Of a stretch of 64,000 bases of DNA, positions 34,595 to 43,975 are shown in pieces. The number at the start of each line of letters is the position of its first letter. The stretch's first letter is position 1. Below the pieces are notes generated by a model. The model ran no database searches and had not been told where the DNA came from. It saw only the letters and a list, made by a program, of their open reading frames with translations. Position numbers and translations under genes: made by a program. The DNA is from Rhizobium sp. NFR03 (lineage in GTDB: Bacteria; Pseudomonadota; Alphaproteobacteria; Rhizobiales; Rhizobiaceae). The stretch spans positions 310,001 to 374,000 of the forward strand of contig NZ_FOGR01000001.1 of assembly GCF_900111275.1 (NCBI RefSeq), read 5' to 3'.

Positions 34595-36085
34595 TTGAAC
34601 GACGTCACAGAGCATCAGCGTATTGAAGCCCAGATTGTCCGGAAGGATGTGGGGCATGACCCCTTCGCAGCGGCCGTACGCGCAACGCGCATGCCCATGC
34701 TCATCACGGACCCTTCCAAGCCTGATAATCCGATCGTCTTTGCCAATGATGCGTTTCTCCGCTTTACCGGATACGAGCGCGACGAGATCATCAACACGAA
34801 CTGTCGGTTCCTTCAGGGTCCCGACACCAATCGCGACGATATCCAGAAAGTCCGCGACGCGATCGAGAATCGCTATCCGATCGAAATCGATGTCGTGAAC
34901 TACAAGAAGAACGGCGAGCCCTTCTGGAATCGTCTTCTGATCTCACCCGTCTTCGACGAGAGGGGCGAACTCACCTATTTCTTCGCATCCCAGCTGGACG
35001 TCACGCTCGAGCGTGATCGCATGGTGCGTCTGGAGCGCGACCGGGACCTGCTGGAGGGTGAGGTCCAGAAGCGGACGGCGGAGCTGAAGCGCAACGAGAC
35101 GCAGCTGCGCTTCGCCATGGAGGCGGGCCATCTCGGCTACTGGACGCTCAACCTCTCCACCATGGAGCTTGTCGCCTCGCCGGATTGCAAGGCGAACTTC
35201 GGCTACGCCCCGGATCAGGACTTCACGATCGACAATCTGCTGAACGCGGTTCTGCCGGAGGACCAGGAGCGTGTGCGCGATGCGTTCCGCAATGCGGTGG
35301 AACGTCACGAGGAATACGACGTCGAGCATCGATGCGTCTTTCCAGATGGCCGGATGCGCTGGGTGCATATTCGCGGGCTGGTCTATTACGAGGCCGACGG
35401 GCAGGCATCGCAGATGTCCGGCCTCTCGATGGACATCACCGATCGCAAGCGCACGGAAGAGGCTCGCGCCATCACCGTGCGCGAACTGAGCCACCGCATG
35501 AAGAACCTGATGACGACGGTTCAGTCGGTCATCAACCAGACACTCCGCCAGGCGCCGGACAAGGAGGCAGCAGGCAAGGCCATCACCTCGCGCCTGCAAT
35601 CGATCGGCGCGGCGCAGGACCTGCTCGTCTCCGGCAATTTTTCCGGCGCCGATCTCGGCCGGATCATCCGGGCAACGCTCGATCCCTTCTGGGACAGCTA
35701 TCCCAACCGGATCGACATCGACGGGCCGGACCTGCAGGTCTCGTCCAACCTCGTCCTCACGCTGGCGATGGCGCTGCATGAGCTTGCGACCAATGCCATC
35801 AAGTATGGTGCGCTCTCCAACCTGTCTGGACGCATCCGCGTCCGCTGGCATGCGGTGGCGGACACATCGCTGCATCGCCTGAAGCTGACATGGGAAGAAA
35901 GCGGCGGCCCGCCGGTATCGCCACCGACCAGCCGTGGCTTCGGCACCCGGATGATCGAGCGCGTGCTGTCCAACAGTCTCGGTGGCAGCGCAGAGCTGCG
36001 CTACGACGTCACGGGCGTCGTCTTTACGATGGAAGCCCCCATCGGAGACGAAGACGAGGACGGCGAGGAAATGCGCCCCCGCTGA
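34595..36085 (+). CDS. LOV-PAS-HWE histidine kinase (blue-light photoreceptor type)
   Basis: A 496-residue cytoplasmic sensor kinase. The N-terminal LOV domain contains NCRFLQG with the flavin-adduct Cys70. A second PAS domain covers about 170-285. The HWE kinase core has His300 in ELSHRMKNLM, the N-box ALHELATNAIKYGA and the family W-E motif in LTWEESGG. The start is TTG at 34595 after GAGAGG. Family knowledge: LOV-HWE kinases in Caulobacter and Brucella feed the general stress response or virulence through PhyR-type regulators. No response regulator is adjacent, but the neighbourhood is rich in EcfG promoters. Confidence 0.92.
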   Translation: MNDVTEHQRIEAQIVRKDVGHDPFAAAVRATRMPMLITDPSKPDNPIVFANDAFLRFTGYERDEIINTNCRFLQGPDTNRDDIQKVRDAIENRYPIEIDVVNYKKNGEPFWNRLLISPVFDERGELTYFFASQLDVTLERDRMVRLERDRDLLEGEVQKRTAELKRNETQLRFAMEAGHLGYWTLNLSTMELVASPDCKANFGYAPDQDFTIDNLLNAVLPEDQERVRDAFRNAVERHEEYDVEHRCVFPDGRMRWVHIRGLVYYEADGQASQMSGLSMDITDRKRTEEARAITVRELSHRMKNLMTTVQSVINQTLRQAPDKEAAGKAITSRLQSIGAAQDLLVSGNFSGADLGRIIRATLDPFWDSYPNRIDIDGPDLQVSSNLVLTLAMALHELATNAIKYGALSNLSGRIRVRWHAVADTSLHRLKLTWEESGGPPVSPPTSRGFGTRMIERVLSNSLGGSAELRYDVTGVVFTMEAPIGDEDEDGEEMRPR

Positions 36086-36101
36086 GGGTCGCGTTCCCGC
36101 T

Positions 36102-36893
36102 TCAGGTCCGGTAGGCCGGCTGCTGCTGATCCAGCACGCGCCGCACGCTTTCAAGATGGAGCCGGGCGCTCTCCGGGTCGCCTTCCCGCATCTGGCGGGC
36201 GGCAACGGAGGCGATGTCTTCCGAAACCGGCAACAGGCGGCGACCGGTGCTCATCGCCTTCAGCTGTACCTCGGCCGCGCGCTCGAGATAGTAGAGATCG
36301 TCCCAAGCCTCCGCGATATTGGGCGCGCAGACCATCACGCCATGGTTCTTCATGAACAGAATGTCGTTGTCGCCAAGAACGGCGGCGATGCGGTCGCCTT
36401 CCCGCTCGTCGAGCGCCAGCCCGTTATAAGCCTCATCGACGGCAACGCGGCCGTAGAATTTCAGCGCCGTCTGGCCCGCCCAGACGAGCGGCTCACCCTC
36501 GACCATACTCAGCGCCGTCGCATTCGGCATATGCGTGTGAAAGGCGGCACCGACCCGCGGGCTCATCTTGTGGAGACGGGCATGGATGTAGAATGCCGTC
36601 GCCTCCGGCACGCCATCTCCGGCAACCACGTTGCCCTCGAAATCGCAGATGAGGAGCGAGGATGCCGTTGCCTCCTGAAAGGCCCAGCCGAGGCGATTGA
36701 CCAGAAAAAGATCGGGATGCCCCGGCACGACAGCCGAGAAGTGATTGCAGATACCCTCTTCCAGACCCAGCCGTGCCGCCATCCGCAGGCAGGCGGCAAG
36801 ATCGACGCGGGCCTGCCAGATCTCGTCCGTCTGGAGCGATGAATTGCGCAGCAGCGCAGGACCGGTCTTCGGGGTCTTCAGTTCGTGCGCCAT
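36102..36893 (-). CDS. Class II aldolase/adducin-family protein
   Basis: A 263-residue zinc-dependent aldolase-fold protein. The catalytic Glu/His region shows GICNHFSAVVPGH, the zinc ligands AFHTHMPNATAL, and a third His in FMKNHGVMV. It may act as a sugar-phosphate aldolase, a decarboxylase or an epimerase. It follows a HAD-family gene on the same strand with an 86-nt gap occupied by six 14-bp repeats, and a LysR regulator is divergent from that pair. A two-enzyme catabolic operon is likely, with unknown substrate. Confidence 0.85.
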   Translation of the reverse strand: MAHELKTPKTGPALLRNSSLQTDEIWQARVDLAACLRMAARLGLEEGICNHFSAVVPGHPDLFLVNRLGWAFQEATASSLLICDFEGNVVAGDGVPEATAFYIHARLHKMSPRVGAAFHTHMPNATALSMVEGEPLVWAGQTALKFYGRVAVDEAYNGLALDEREGDRIAAVLGDNDILFMKNHGVMVCAPNIAEAWDDLYYLERAAEVQLKAMSTGRRLLPVSEDIASVAARQMREGDPESARLHLESVRRVLDQQQPAYRT

Positions 36894-36908
36894 ATCGGCC
36901 TCCGCAGT

Positions 36909-36992
36909 CTCATGGCATCCAACTCATTGCACCCAGCTCATTGCATCCAACTCATTGCACCCAGCTCATTGCATCCAACTCATTGCATCCAG
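36909..36992. repeat. Six 14-bp tandem repeats spanning the HAD stop codon
   Basis: Units CTCATTGCATCCAA and CTCATTGCACCCAG alternate from 36909 to 36992. On the minus strand each unit reads TGG-(A/G)TG-CAA-TGA, so each contains a copy of the last codons (Trp-Met-Gln or Trp-Val-Gln) and stop of the HAD gene, whose real stop is in the first copy met by ribosomes (36980-36982). The array fills the gap to the aldolase gene. Confidence 0.85.
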
Positions 36993-37684
36993 TGAGCAGC
37001 CCTGAACAGGCCGGGCACGTGATCGAGCGTGGGAACGTGCTCGTCCGGCCGGTAACCCTCTGGTCGTTTGCGACCTGTTCCCCGGTCGATCCAGATCGTA
37101 CGAAAGCCCAGTTCGCGCGCTGCGGCAAGGTCGAGATGCGGACTTGCGCAAATATGCACCAGCTCTTCCGGCGAAATGCCAAGGCTCTTCCAGGCATGAT
37201 GGAAGATCTGCGCGGATGGCTTATAAGCGCCAGCCTGTTCGGCCGTGATGACCCGGTCGATGACGCCGCCGAGCTGGGCGACATTTCCGGCGATGATAGC
37301 ATCATCGGTGTTGGAGATGATGGCCAGCTTGAAACCGGCGGCCTTGAGCTGGCGCAATGTGTCCACAACCTCTGGAAAAGGCGGCATCCGGCCGATCGAT
37401 CCGGTGAGGACGTCGGCGTCTTCCGGCGCGAACGCGCGGCCGAAAGCCATCATCGTCTTCTCCAGCGCAAGCGCGCTGACCTCGCGGAACGACCGATGCG
37501 GCCGCTCGACTTCGAGCGCATGCTCATACCTGTCGAATGTCGAGATAAAGGCTTTGGGGTCGACAGTCTCAGCCTCCTTCGAGAGGATCTCCGTGATCGC
37601 CGCCATCAGCCCCTCGTCCCACTGGATCAGCGTTCCGTAGCAGTCGAATGTCAGCCAGTCCGGCCGAGGTCCCGTCAATGTCAT
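36980..37684 (-). CDS. HAD-superfamily hydrolase (haloacid dehalogenase type II-like)
   Basis: A 234-residue enzyme with motif I DCYGTLIQWD (nucleophile Asp), motif II AIISNTDD, the conserved Lys in GAYKPSAQIF and the acidic motif ICASPHLDLAAARELG. The overall pattern is like type II haloacid dehalogenases, although many members are phosphatases. It precedes the class II aldolase gene. The C-terminal residues HWMQ and the stop are encoded by the first unit of a tandem repeat array, so the tail may have changed through repeat expansion. Divergent LysR gene upstream. Confidence 0.85.
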   Translation of the reverse strand: MTLTGPRPDWLTFDCYGTLIQWDEGLMAAITEILSKEAETVDPKAFISTFDRYEHALEVERPHRSFREVSALALEKTMMAFGRAFAPEDADVLTGSIGRMPPFPEVVDTLRQLKAAGFKLAIISNTDDAIIAGNVAQLGGVIDRVITAEQAGAYKPSAQIFHHAWKSLGISPEELVHICASPHLDLAAARELGFRTIWIDRGTGRKRPEGYRPDEHVPTLDHVPGLFRAAHWMQ

Positions 37685-37772
37685 CGCATGTCTCCCTGAT
37701 CTCCCAGCACATTGACAAACCCTCAGCTCATTGGGAAATTAAATGTCCCGATGAACATGATCGTTTTTTCCA

Positions 37773-38630
37773 ATGACATATCCTTTCGACCTCGATCTGC
37801 TGCGGACCTTTGTGGCCGTGATCGATAACGGCGGCTTCACCCGTGCGGCAGAGCGCGTGAACCTGACGCAGTCCACCGTGAGCCAGCAGATCAAGAAGCT
37901 GGAAACCGGCATCTGTCAGCCCCTGATCGTGCGCGACAGATCGAGCGGAACGCTGCGAACGACGGAAGCTGGAGAACTGCTGCTGAGCTACGCCCGAAGG
38001 CTGCTGGCCACTGCGGACGAGGCAACCGAGGTGATGCGCCGGCCGGCAGCACCGCGCACCGTCCGTCTCGGCGTGCCGGAAGATTTCGCCGGGCGACGGC
38101 TGATCGATCTGCTTTCCGGCTTCGCCGACGCATCGCCCCACATCCGGCTCGACACGACCAGCGGCTGGAGCACCGGGCTGGGGCGGCTGCTGGATTCCGG
38201 TGAAATCGATCTGGCGCTCATAAAACGCGAACCGGCCGAGGGTTCGTGTGTAGCGAGCTGGAAAGAACAACTGGTCTGGATCGGCAGCCAACATCGCCCC
38301 CTTGAGGACGACACGGTTCCCCTTGCCGTCTTTCCGGTCGGCTGCATCTACCGCGAACGCGCCATGCGCGCCATCGAGCGTAGCGGACGGCGTTGGCGGA
38401 TCGCCTATACCAGTCAGGGCCTGATGGGCGTGCAGGCGGCGGTCGCTTCCGGCCTGGGCGTCAGCCTCGTGCCGGCAAACGCCGTTCTGCCGGATCACCG
38501 CCGCTTGACGCCTGCCGAAGGCTTCGAACCGCAGCCGGAAGCCGAACTTGCGCTGGTCAAAGGTCGAGCGAAACTTGCGCCCGAGGCACAGGATCTCGCG
38601 GACTTCATCACCCGGAACCTCTCCGTCTGA
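37773..38630 (+). CDS. LysR-family transcriptional regulator
   Basis: A 285-residue regulator. The N-terminal HTH reads LDLLRTFVAVIDNGGFTRAA and STVSQQIKKLE; the effector domain starts at TVRLGVPEDFAGRRLIDLL. It is divergent from the HAD-aldolase operon with an 88-nt gap, so control of that operon is the likely role. The ATG at 37773 (MTYPFDLDLL) is preferred on family grounds; no strong Shine-Dalgarno is visible. The inducer is unknown. Confidence 0.9.
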   Translation: MTYPFDLDLLRTFVAVIDNGGFTRAAERVNLTQSTVSQQIKKLETGICQPLIVRDRSSGTLRTTEAGELLLSYARRLLATADEATEVMRRPAAPRTVRLGVPEDFAGRRLIDLLSGFADASPHIRLDTTSGWSTGLGRLLDSGEIDLALIKREPAEGSCVASWKEQLVWIGSQHRPLEDDTVPLAVFPVGCIYRERAMRAIERSGRRWRIAYTSQGLMGVQAAVASGLGVSLVPANAVLPDHRRLTPAEGFEPQPEAELALVKGRAKLAPEAQDLADFITRNLSV

Positions 38631-38631
38631 C

Positions 38632-38668
38632 GACAACGCCGCCCGTCTTGCGAACGGGCGGCGTTGTC
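38632..38668. terminator. Strong hairpin between convergent LysR and RND genes
   Basis: A perfect 15-bp stem GACAACGCCGCCCGT / ACGGGCGGCGTTGTC with a 7-nt loop lies 2 nt past the LysR stop and 26 nt past the RND stop. No T-tract follows, yet the position fits a shared transcription end or mRNA 3' protection. Confidence 0.65.
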
Positions 38669-38693
38669 GATTCCGCAACGGAATGGGATGGCG

Positions 38694-41600
38694 TCAGACC
38701 GAGGGCTGCGCCACCGGATGGGTACCCGTTTCGGCCTTGTTCTCGGGCTTCTCTTCATGGATCCGGAACCAGGCGACATAGAGCGCAGGCAGGAAGAGCA
38801 GCGTCAGGACGGTCCCCACGATGATACCCCCGATCATGGCGTAGGCCATGGGCCCCCAGAAGATCTCGCGGGCGATCGGAATGAGCGCGAGGCTGGCAGC
38901 GGCAGCCGTCAGCATGATCGGCCGCATGCGATGTTCGGTCGCCTCCACGACGGCCGTCCAGGGCGCAACGCCCTCACTCCGCAACGTCTCGATCTGGTCG
39001 ATCAGGATAACCGAGTTGCGGATGAGGATGCCGATCAGCGCGAGGATGCCGAGGATGGCGACGAAGCCCATCGGTGCCCCGCTCGGCAGCAGCGCCGCGA
39101 CCACGCCGATAATGGCGAGCGGCGCGACCGCGAAGACGAGGAAGAGCCGGCTGAAGCTCTGAAGCTGGATCATCAGGATCGTGGCCATGACGAAGAGCAT
39201 CAGCGGCACGACGGCGGCGATGGGTCCCTGGGCCTTGCCGCTTTCCTCGACGGCACCGGCAACCGCGATCGAATAGCCGGGCGGCAGGGTTGCCTCGAAC
39301 GACTTGATCGCCGGATCGAGTTCGGCGACGGCCGTCGCCGGCTGCACCTTGTCGATCATGCCGGCCCGCACCGTGACGGTGGGGATGCGCGAGCGGGTCC
39401 AGATCAGCGGCTGCTCGACATCGTAACGGAAAGAGGCCACGGCGGCGAGCGGCACGGACCGGCCATCGCCAACAGGCAACTGGAGGTCTCGCAAGGTCTC
39501 GATGGAGCTGCGCTCCGCCTCGACCGCACGGCCGACGATGTTGACGAGGTAGATATCGTCGCGCACCTGCGTTGCCGTCGTGCCGCCGACAATGCCGTTG
39601 ATGGTCGTTGCAATGGCCTGCGATGTGATGCCGAGCTGGCGAGCCTTGTCCTGCAGCACGTCGATCTTGACCACGCGCGAGGGCTCGTTCCAGTCATAGG
39701 CAACGTCGCCGAGGTGCTTGTTCTCACCGACGATATTGCCAAGGTCGAGCGCCAGCTGCCGCACCTTCTGGATTTCCGGGCCGCTGACGCGATAGGCGAC
39801 GGGGCGACCGACAGGCGGGCCGATATCGAGGAGCTTCACATAGGCATCCGTGCCGATGAACGTCTTCTTGAGATAGGCCTCGAGATCCGGCTTCAGCCGG
39901 TCGCGGGCTTCGATGCTCTTGCTGACGATGATCGTCTGCCCGAAGGCCGGACTGTTCGGCTGCACGTCGAACGACAGGACGAAGCGCAGCGCGCCCTGCC
40001 CCACATAGCTCGACCAGTGCTCTACATCCGGATTGCCCTTCAGCTTTTCCGCTTCGAACTGGGCGATCTGCCGTTGCGTCTCGCGGATCGAGGCACTCTG
40101 CGGCAGGTTCCAGTCGATGATGAGCTCGTTGCGGTCCGATGAGGGGAAGAACTGCTGCTGCACGAACTGCATGCTGTAGACGGAGCCCGCGAACACGATC
40201 AGCGTCACGGCAATCGTGACCCAGCGGAAGCGCATGCAGATGAGCAGGACACGCGAGAAGATACGGGCGACGATGCCCTTGGAGCCGTGATGCTGTTTCA
40301 TCGTTTTCGGCAGCATCAGCACGCCGAGAAGCGGTGTGAAGAGCACGGCGACGATCCAGGAGAGGATAAGCGATGCCGCGATGACGATGAACAGCGTGAA
40401 GGTGAACTCACCCGCCGCGCTGTTGTTGAGGCCCACGGGAATGAAGCCCGCAACGGTCACCAGCGTGCCGGTCAGCATCGGGAATGCTGTGGACGTGTAG
40501 ACATAGGTTGCGGCCTTGCGCAGGTCGTCCCCCGCCTCCAGCCGCGCCACCATCATTTCCACGGCGATCATGGCATCGTCCACAAGCAGCCCGAGCGCGA
40601 TGATCAGCGCGCCGAGCGAAATGCGCTGCAGCGAAATGCCGAGATATTCCATGATGACAAAGGTCATCGCGAGAACGAGCGGAATGGCCACGGCGACAAC
40701 CAGTCCGGCCCGCAGGCCGAGACTGACGAAGGAGACGGCAAGCACGATGGCGATAGCTTCGAACAGTGCACGCGTGAAGCCGGACACCGCCTCGTCCACG
40801 ATCTTCGGCTGGTCGGAGACCAGATGCGCATCGATGCCGACCGGCAGCTTCTGCTCGATCTTGTCCATGCGCTCCGTCAGCGCCTCGCCGAAGGCCAGAA
40901 GATTGGCGCCCTGCTTCATGTTCACCGCCAGCGCAATCGCCGGCTCGCCGTTGTAGCGGAAGATCGTGCTCGGCGGATCGGCATAGCCGCGACGGATGGA
41001 GGCGACGTCGCTCAGCCGGAAGAACTGGTTGTTGACCCGCAGGTTGAGATTGCGCAGGCTGTCTTCCGAGGAGAACTGACCCGACACGCGGACGCTGATG
41101 CGCTCCGGGCTATCCTGCATGACGCCGGAGGGCGCAACCGCGTTCTGGGCCTGCAGCGTATCGACCACGCTCTGCTGGTCGATCCCGAGGGCCGCCAGCT
41201 GACGAGAGGAGAATTCGAGGAAGATGACCTCGTCCTGGGCTCCGATGATATCGACCTTGCCGGCGTTCGGCACGGTCAGCACTTCGGCTCGTACGGCTTC
41301 CACCGTGTCGCGAAGCTCACGCTGCGAAAAGCCATCCGAGGTGAAGGCGTAGATATTGCCGTAGACGTCGCCGAAGCTGTCGTTGAAGAACGGCCCCTGC
41401 ACACCGGAGGGGAAGGTGCCCTGGATGTCGCCGACGAGATTGCGCACCCGCACCCATGTCGGGGCGACCTGCGCGGCCGGGGTCGTTTCGCGCAGATAGA
41501 CGAACACTGTCGTCTGCCCGGCGACCGTCTGGCTCTTGGTGTAGTCGAGCTGCGGCAACTCCTCGAGCTTCTTCTCGATGCGCTCCGTCACCTGCTTGAT

Positions 41601-41786
41601 CGTGTCCTCGACGGTGGCGCCGGGCCACTGCGCGGTGATGATCATGGTCTTGATCGTGAAGGAGGGATCCTCCTCGCGTCCGAGATTGAGGTAGGACAGG
41701 AAGCCGGCAAGCGAGAAGACCAGCATGAAATACCAGAGGAGCGAGCGGTGACCCAGCCCCCAGTCCGACAGGTTGAACGGCTTCAT
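38694..41786 (-). CDS. RND-family multidrug efflux permease
   Basis: A 1030-residue inner-membrane proton-driven exporter of the AcrB/HAE1-like group. It starts MKPFNLSDWGLGHRSLLWYF and has the proton-relay acidic pair in TM4 (ALGLLVDDAMIAVEMM) and PSGVQGPFFNDSFGDVYG in the porter domain. Its start overlaps the stop of the upstream adaptor gene in ATGA form, showing translational coupling. With two adaptor proteins it should form a tripartite pump using an outer-membrane channel encoded elsewhere. The divergent TetR gene is the likely repressor. Confidence 0.95.
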   Translation of the reverse strand: MKPFNLSDWGLGHRSLLWYFMLVFSLAGFLSYLNLGREEDPSFTIKTMIITAQWPGATVEDTIKQVTERIEKKLEELPQLDYTKSQTVAGQTTVFVYLRETTPAAQVAPTWVRVRNLVGDIQGTFPSGVQGPFFNDSFGDVYGNIYAFTSDGFSQRELRDTVEAVRAEVLTVPNAGKVDIIGAQDEVIFLEFSSRQLAALGIDQQSVVDTLQAQNAVAPSGVMQDSPERISVRVSGQFSSEDSLRNLNLRVNNQFFRLSDVASIRRGYADPPSTIFRYNGEPAIALAVNMKQGANLLAFGEALTERMDKIEQKLPVGIDAHLVSDQPKIVDEAVSGFTRALFEAIAIVLAVSFVSLGLRAGLVVAVAIPLVLAMTFVIMEYLGISLQRISLGALIIALGLLVDDAMIAVEMMVARLEAGDDLRKAATYVYTSTAFPMLTGTLVTVAGFIPVGLNNSAAGEFTFTLFIVIAASLILSWIVAVLFTPLLGVLMLPKTMKQHHGSKGIVARIFSRVLLICMRFRWVTIAVTLIVFAGSVYSMQFVQQQFFPSSDRNELIIDWNLPQSASIRETQRQIAQFEAEKLKGNPDVEHWSSYVGQGALRFVLSFDVQPNSPAFGQTIIVSKSIEARDRLKPDLEAYLKKTFIGTDAYVKLLDIGPPVGRPVAYRVSGPEIQKVRQLALDLGNIVGENKHLGDVAYDWNEPSRVVKIDVLQDKARQLGITSQAIATTINGIVGGTTATQVRDDIYLVNIVGRAVEAERSSIETLRDLQLPVGDGRSVPLAAVASFRYDVEQPLIWTRSRIPTVTVRAGMIDKVQPATAVAELDPAIKSFEATLPPGYSIAVAGAVEESGKAQGPIAAVVPLMLFVMATILMIQLQSFSRLFLVFAVAPLAIIGVVAALLPSGAPMGFVAILGILALIGILIRNSVILIDQIETLRSEGVAPWTAVVEATEHRMRPIMLTAAAASLALIPIAREIFWGPMAYAMIGGIIVGTVLTLLFLPALYVAWFRIHEEKPENKAETGTHPVAQPSV

Positions 41787-42847
41787 TTCAAATCTCCGGA
41801 AATGCGGATTTTCTGCCCGTCGGTCAGGCTATTGACCCCGGCGACGACGACGCGGTCGCCGCGCTTGAGGCCGGAGGTGATGGCAACACGGTCGCCGGTG
41901 CCGGTGGTCGTGACCTCGCGTGTGGCGACGGCATCGGTCCCGTCCGGAATGATCCACACCAGCGTCTTGCCGTCACGGGTGACGATGGCAGAGGCGGGCA
42001 GCAGCAATTCGGATGGACGGGTGTCGGGCAACGAAACCGCGATGACGGAACCCAGACGGAAGGCTGCGGGAGCGGCCTGAAGCGCGATGCGGATGCGCTG
42101 CGAACGTGTGACAGGATCAGCGGAAGGCTCGATGCGGCGCACGCGGCCCTTGACCACCGTCGTCGGGTCGGACTGGAGAACGACCGAGAAGGGATCGCCG
42201 ATCTTGATACCGGACGCCGCAGAGGGCGGGAGATCGACCACGGCATCGCGCAGGTCGGGCCGCGCCACAGTCACCACGGTCTGCCCGGCGGCAACCACCT
42301 GACCAGGCTCGGCGGCTGTGCTGGTAACCACGCCGGTATAATCGGCTGTGATCTCCGCGTAGCTCAGACGCTCCTGCGCCTTGGCGAGGTTCGCCCTCGC
42401 CCGCACCTCGGCGGATTGGGCAGCCTGCGCGGCCTGCACGGCGTCCTCGACAGCGGCTTGCGACACAACGGTCTTGGCGAAGAGCCCCTTCTGGCGCTGC
42501 TCGACGACGCGAGCATTATTGCTGGAGGCCTGCGCGCTGACAAGCGACGCCTGTGCGGCCTGAACGTCCTGTTCAAGCGCCGTGGCTTCGAGCACGGCCA
42601 GCAGCGTGCCGCGCTCCACGGGATCGCCCACCTGCACGTTCCGCGAGATCATGCGGCCGAGAATCTGGAAGCTGTAGTTCGTGACGATTTGCGGCTCGAC
42701 GGTCCCGGCGAAAGACAGAGGAACGGAATTCGTTTCCTCCAGCACCAGTGACTTGACCGGCCTCGGCGGCGGCGGCGCCGCTTCATCATCATTGGAACAA
42801 GCCGCCAGCATGAGGCCAAGCGGAAGGAGGATGAAAGCGGACTTCAT
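41783..42847 (-). CDS. RND efflux adaptor (membrane fusion) lipoprotein, second copy
   Basis: A 354-residue periplasmic adaptor with lipobox LAAC (MKSAFILLPLGLMLAAC). Lipoyl/barrel-sandwich halves flank a coiled-coil hairpin rich in Ala/Gln (VEDAVQAAQAAQSAEVRARA). The beta-barrel region includes GVVTSTAAEPGQVVAAGQ. The ATG at 42847 overlaps the stop of the first adaptor gene by 4 nt, and its own stop overlaps the permease start by 4 nt. Two adaptors per pump suggest a hetero-oligomeric ring. Confidence 0.92.
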   Translation of the reverse strand: MKSAFILLPLGLMLAACSNDDEAAPPPPRPVKSLVLEETNSVPLSFAGTVEPQIVTNYSFQILGRMISRNVQVGDPVERGTLLAVLEATALEQDVQAAQASLVSAQASSNNARVVEQRQKGLFAKTVVSQAAVEDAVQAAQAAQSAEVRARANLAKAQERLSYAEITADYTGVVTSTAAEPGQVVAAGQTVVTVARPDLRDAVVDLPPSAASGIKIGDPFSVVLQSDPTTVVKGRVRRIEPSADPVTRSQRIRIALQAAPAAFRLGSVIAVSLPDTRPSELLLPASAIVTRDGKTLVWIIPDGTDAVATREVTTTGTGDRVAITSGLKRGDRVVVAGVNSLTDGQKIRISGDLK

Positions 42848-43941
42848 GGGGTATTCCCCTCGGAAAGCATGACGGTCTGGCCCTGACGCAGCAGCTTCGT
42901 GCCGTTGACGACGACCTGATCGCCGGTCTTGAGACCGGTTGCGATGATCATGGCGTCGGTCTGGTACTCGGCGAGCGTGACCTGCCGAAGCGCGACGGTG
43001 GAATTGGCCGGATCGAAGATCCACAGAGCGGGCTTTCCTCCGGATGCGGCAAGGGCTGTTGGTGGCAGCGTGAAGGCCGGCGGGCCGGCAAGGGAGACCG
43101 TGCCACGCACCACGGAGGCAAGCGTCATGGCGGCCGGCGGTTGATCGAGCCCGACCTTGATGCGTACGGTCCCCGTCTGCCGGTCGACCGTCGGCGCGAT
43201 CTCGCGCACCGGCCCGCGGGCGGAAACGGAGGGATCCGACGCGAGGTTGACGGTGACTTCCGGCGGCTCTCCGCTGCCCAGAAGCGACTCGTAGATATCG
43301 AAGACCGCATCGCGCGGCCCGTCAACGGCAACGGAGAACACTGCCTGCGCCGCCTGCACCGTCTCACCGACATCCGCATTGCGCGCCGTCACGATCCCGT
43401 CCGCATCGGCGGTGAGCCTGGTGTAGGACAGCGTTTCCTCGGCATTGGTCAGCGCCGACTCGGCCGACTTCAGCGAGGCGCGAGCGACCTTCAGGTTCTC
43501 TTCCGCAAGATCATAGGTCGTCTGCGCCGTCGAATTGGCGCGAAGCAGCGTCTGCTGGCGCGCAAAGGCCGCTGTCGCATGCGACAGGTCGGCATTGGCG
43601 GCAGACAGCGTGGCACGTGCCGATTCGAGATCGGCCCGCTGCACTTCGTCGTCCATCTGAGCCAGAAGCTGTCCCTTACGCACGGCATCGCCGACATCGA
43701 CCAGGCGCTCGATGATACGGCCGCTGGTCCTGAACGAGAGATTGGTCTCGATGCGCGCCGCGATCGAGCCTGTAAGGCTGATCTCGGTCTGCGACGGTTT
43801 GGGAGCGACAACCTCGATGCGCACGCGCGGCACCGGCTTTTGCGCCGGCGCCTCTTCATCGGAACAGGCCGTTAGAAAAGAAACCGTCATGGCGGCGACA
43901 AGAGCCATGCGGACGAATGGGAAGGTCATGATCGGATCCAT
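42844..43941 (-). CDS. RND efflux adaptor (membrane fusion) lipoprotein, first copy
   Basis: A 365-residue adaptor, first gene of the operon, with lipobox LTAC (SFLTACSDEEAPAQK). Similar layout to the second adaptor: TNLSFRTSGRIIERLVDVGD barrel-sandwich start, coiled coil (ARATLSAANADLSHATAA) and a barrel with ADGIVTARNADVGETVQAAQ. The ATG at 43941 is used; 43929 is also plausible. The gap to the divergent tetR gene (103 nt) holds two related 18-nt dyad elements. Related to, but clearly diverged from, the second adaptor. Confidence 0.92.
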   Translation of the reverse strand: MDPIMTFPFVRMALVAAMTVSFLTACSDEEAPAQKPVPRVRIEVVAPKPSQTEISLTGSIAARIETNLSFRTSGRIIERLVDVGDAVRKGQLLAQMDDEVQRADLESARATLSAANADLSHATAAFARQQTLLRANSTAQTTYDLAEENLKVARASLKSAESALTNAEETLSYTRLTADADGIVTARNADVGETVQAAQAVFSVAVDGPRDAVFDIYESLLGSGEPPEVTVNLASDPSVSARGPVREIAPTVDRQTGTVRIKVGLDQPPAAMTLASVVRGTVSLAGPPAFTLPPTALAASGGKPALWIFDPANSTVALRQVTLAEYQTDAMIIATGLKTGDQVVVNGTKLLRQGQTVMLSEGNTP

Positions 43942-43975
43942 ATTGCCGTTCCGTCCGGTAAAATGCCTCTCGGAC

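Noticed and set aside
36909-36992. CRISPR-like array
   Set aside because: Units are only 14 bp, directly abutting without spacers, and no cas gene is present.
38664-42080. Two long plus-strand frames opposite the RND operon (492 and 597 codons)
   Set aside because: They mirror the RND permease and adaptor genes and show the Asp/Arg/His-rich shadow composition.
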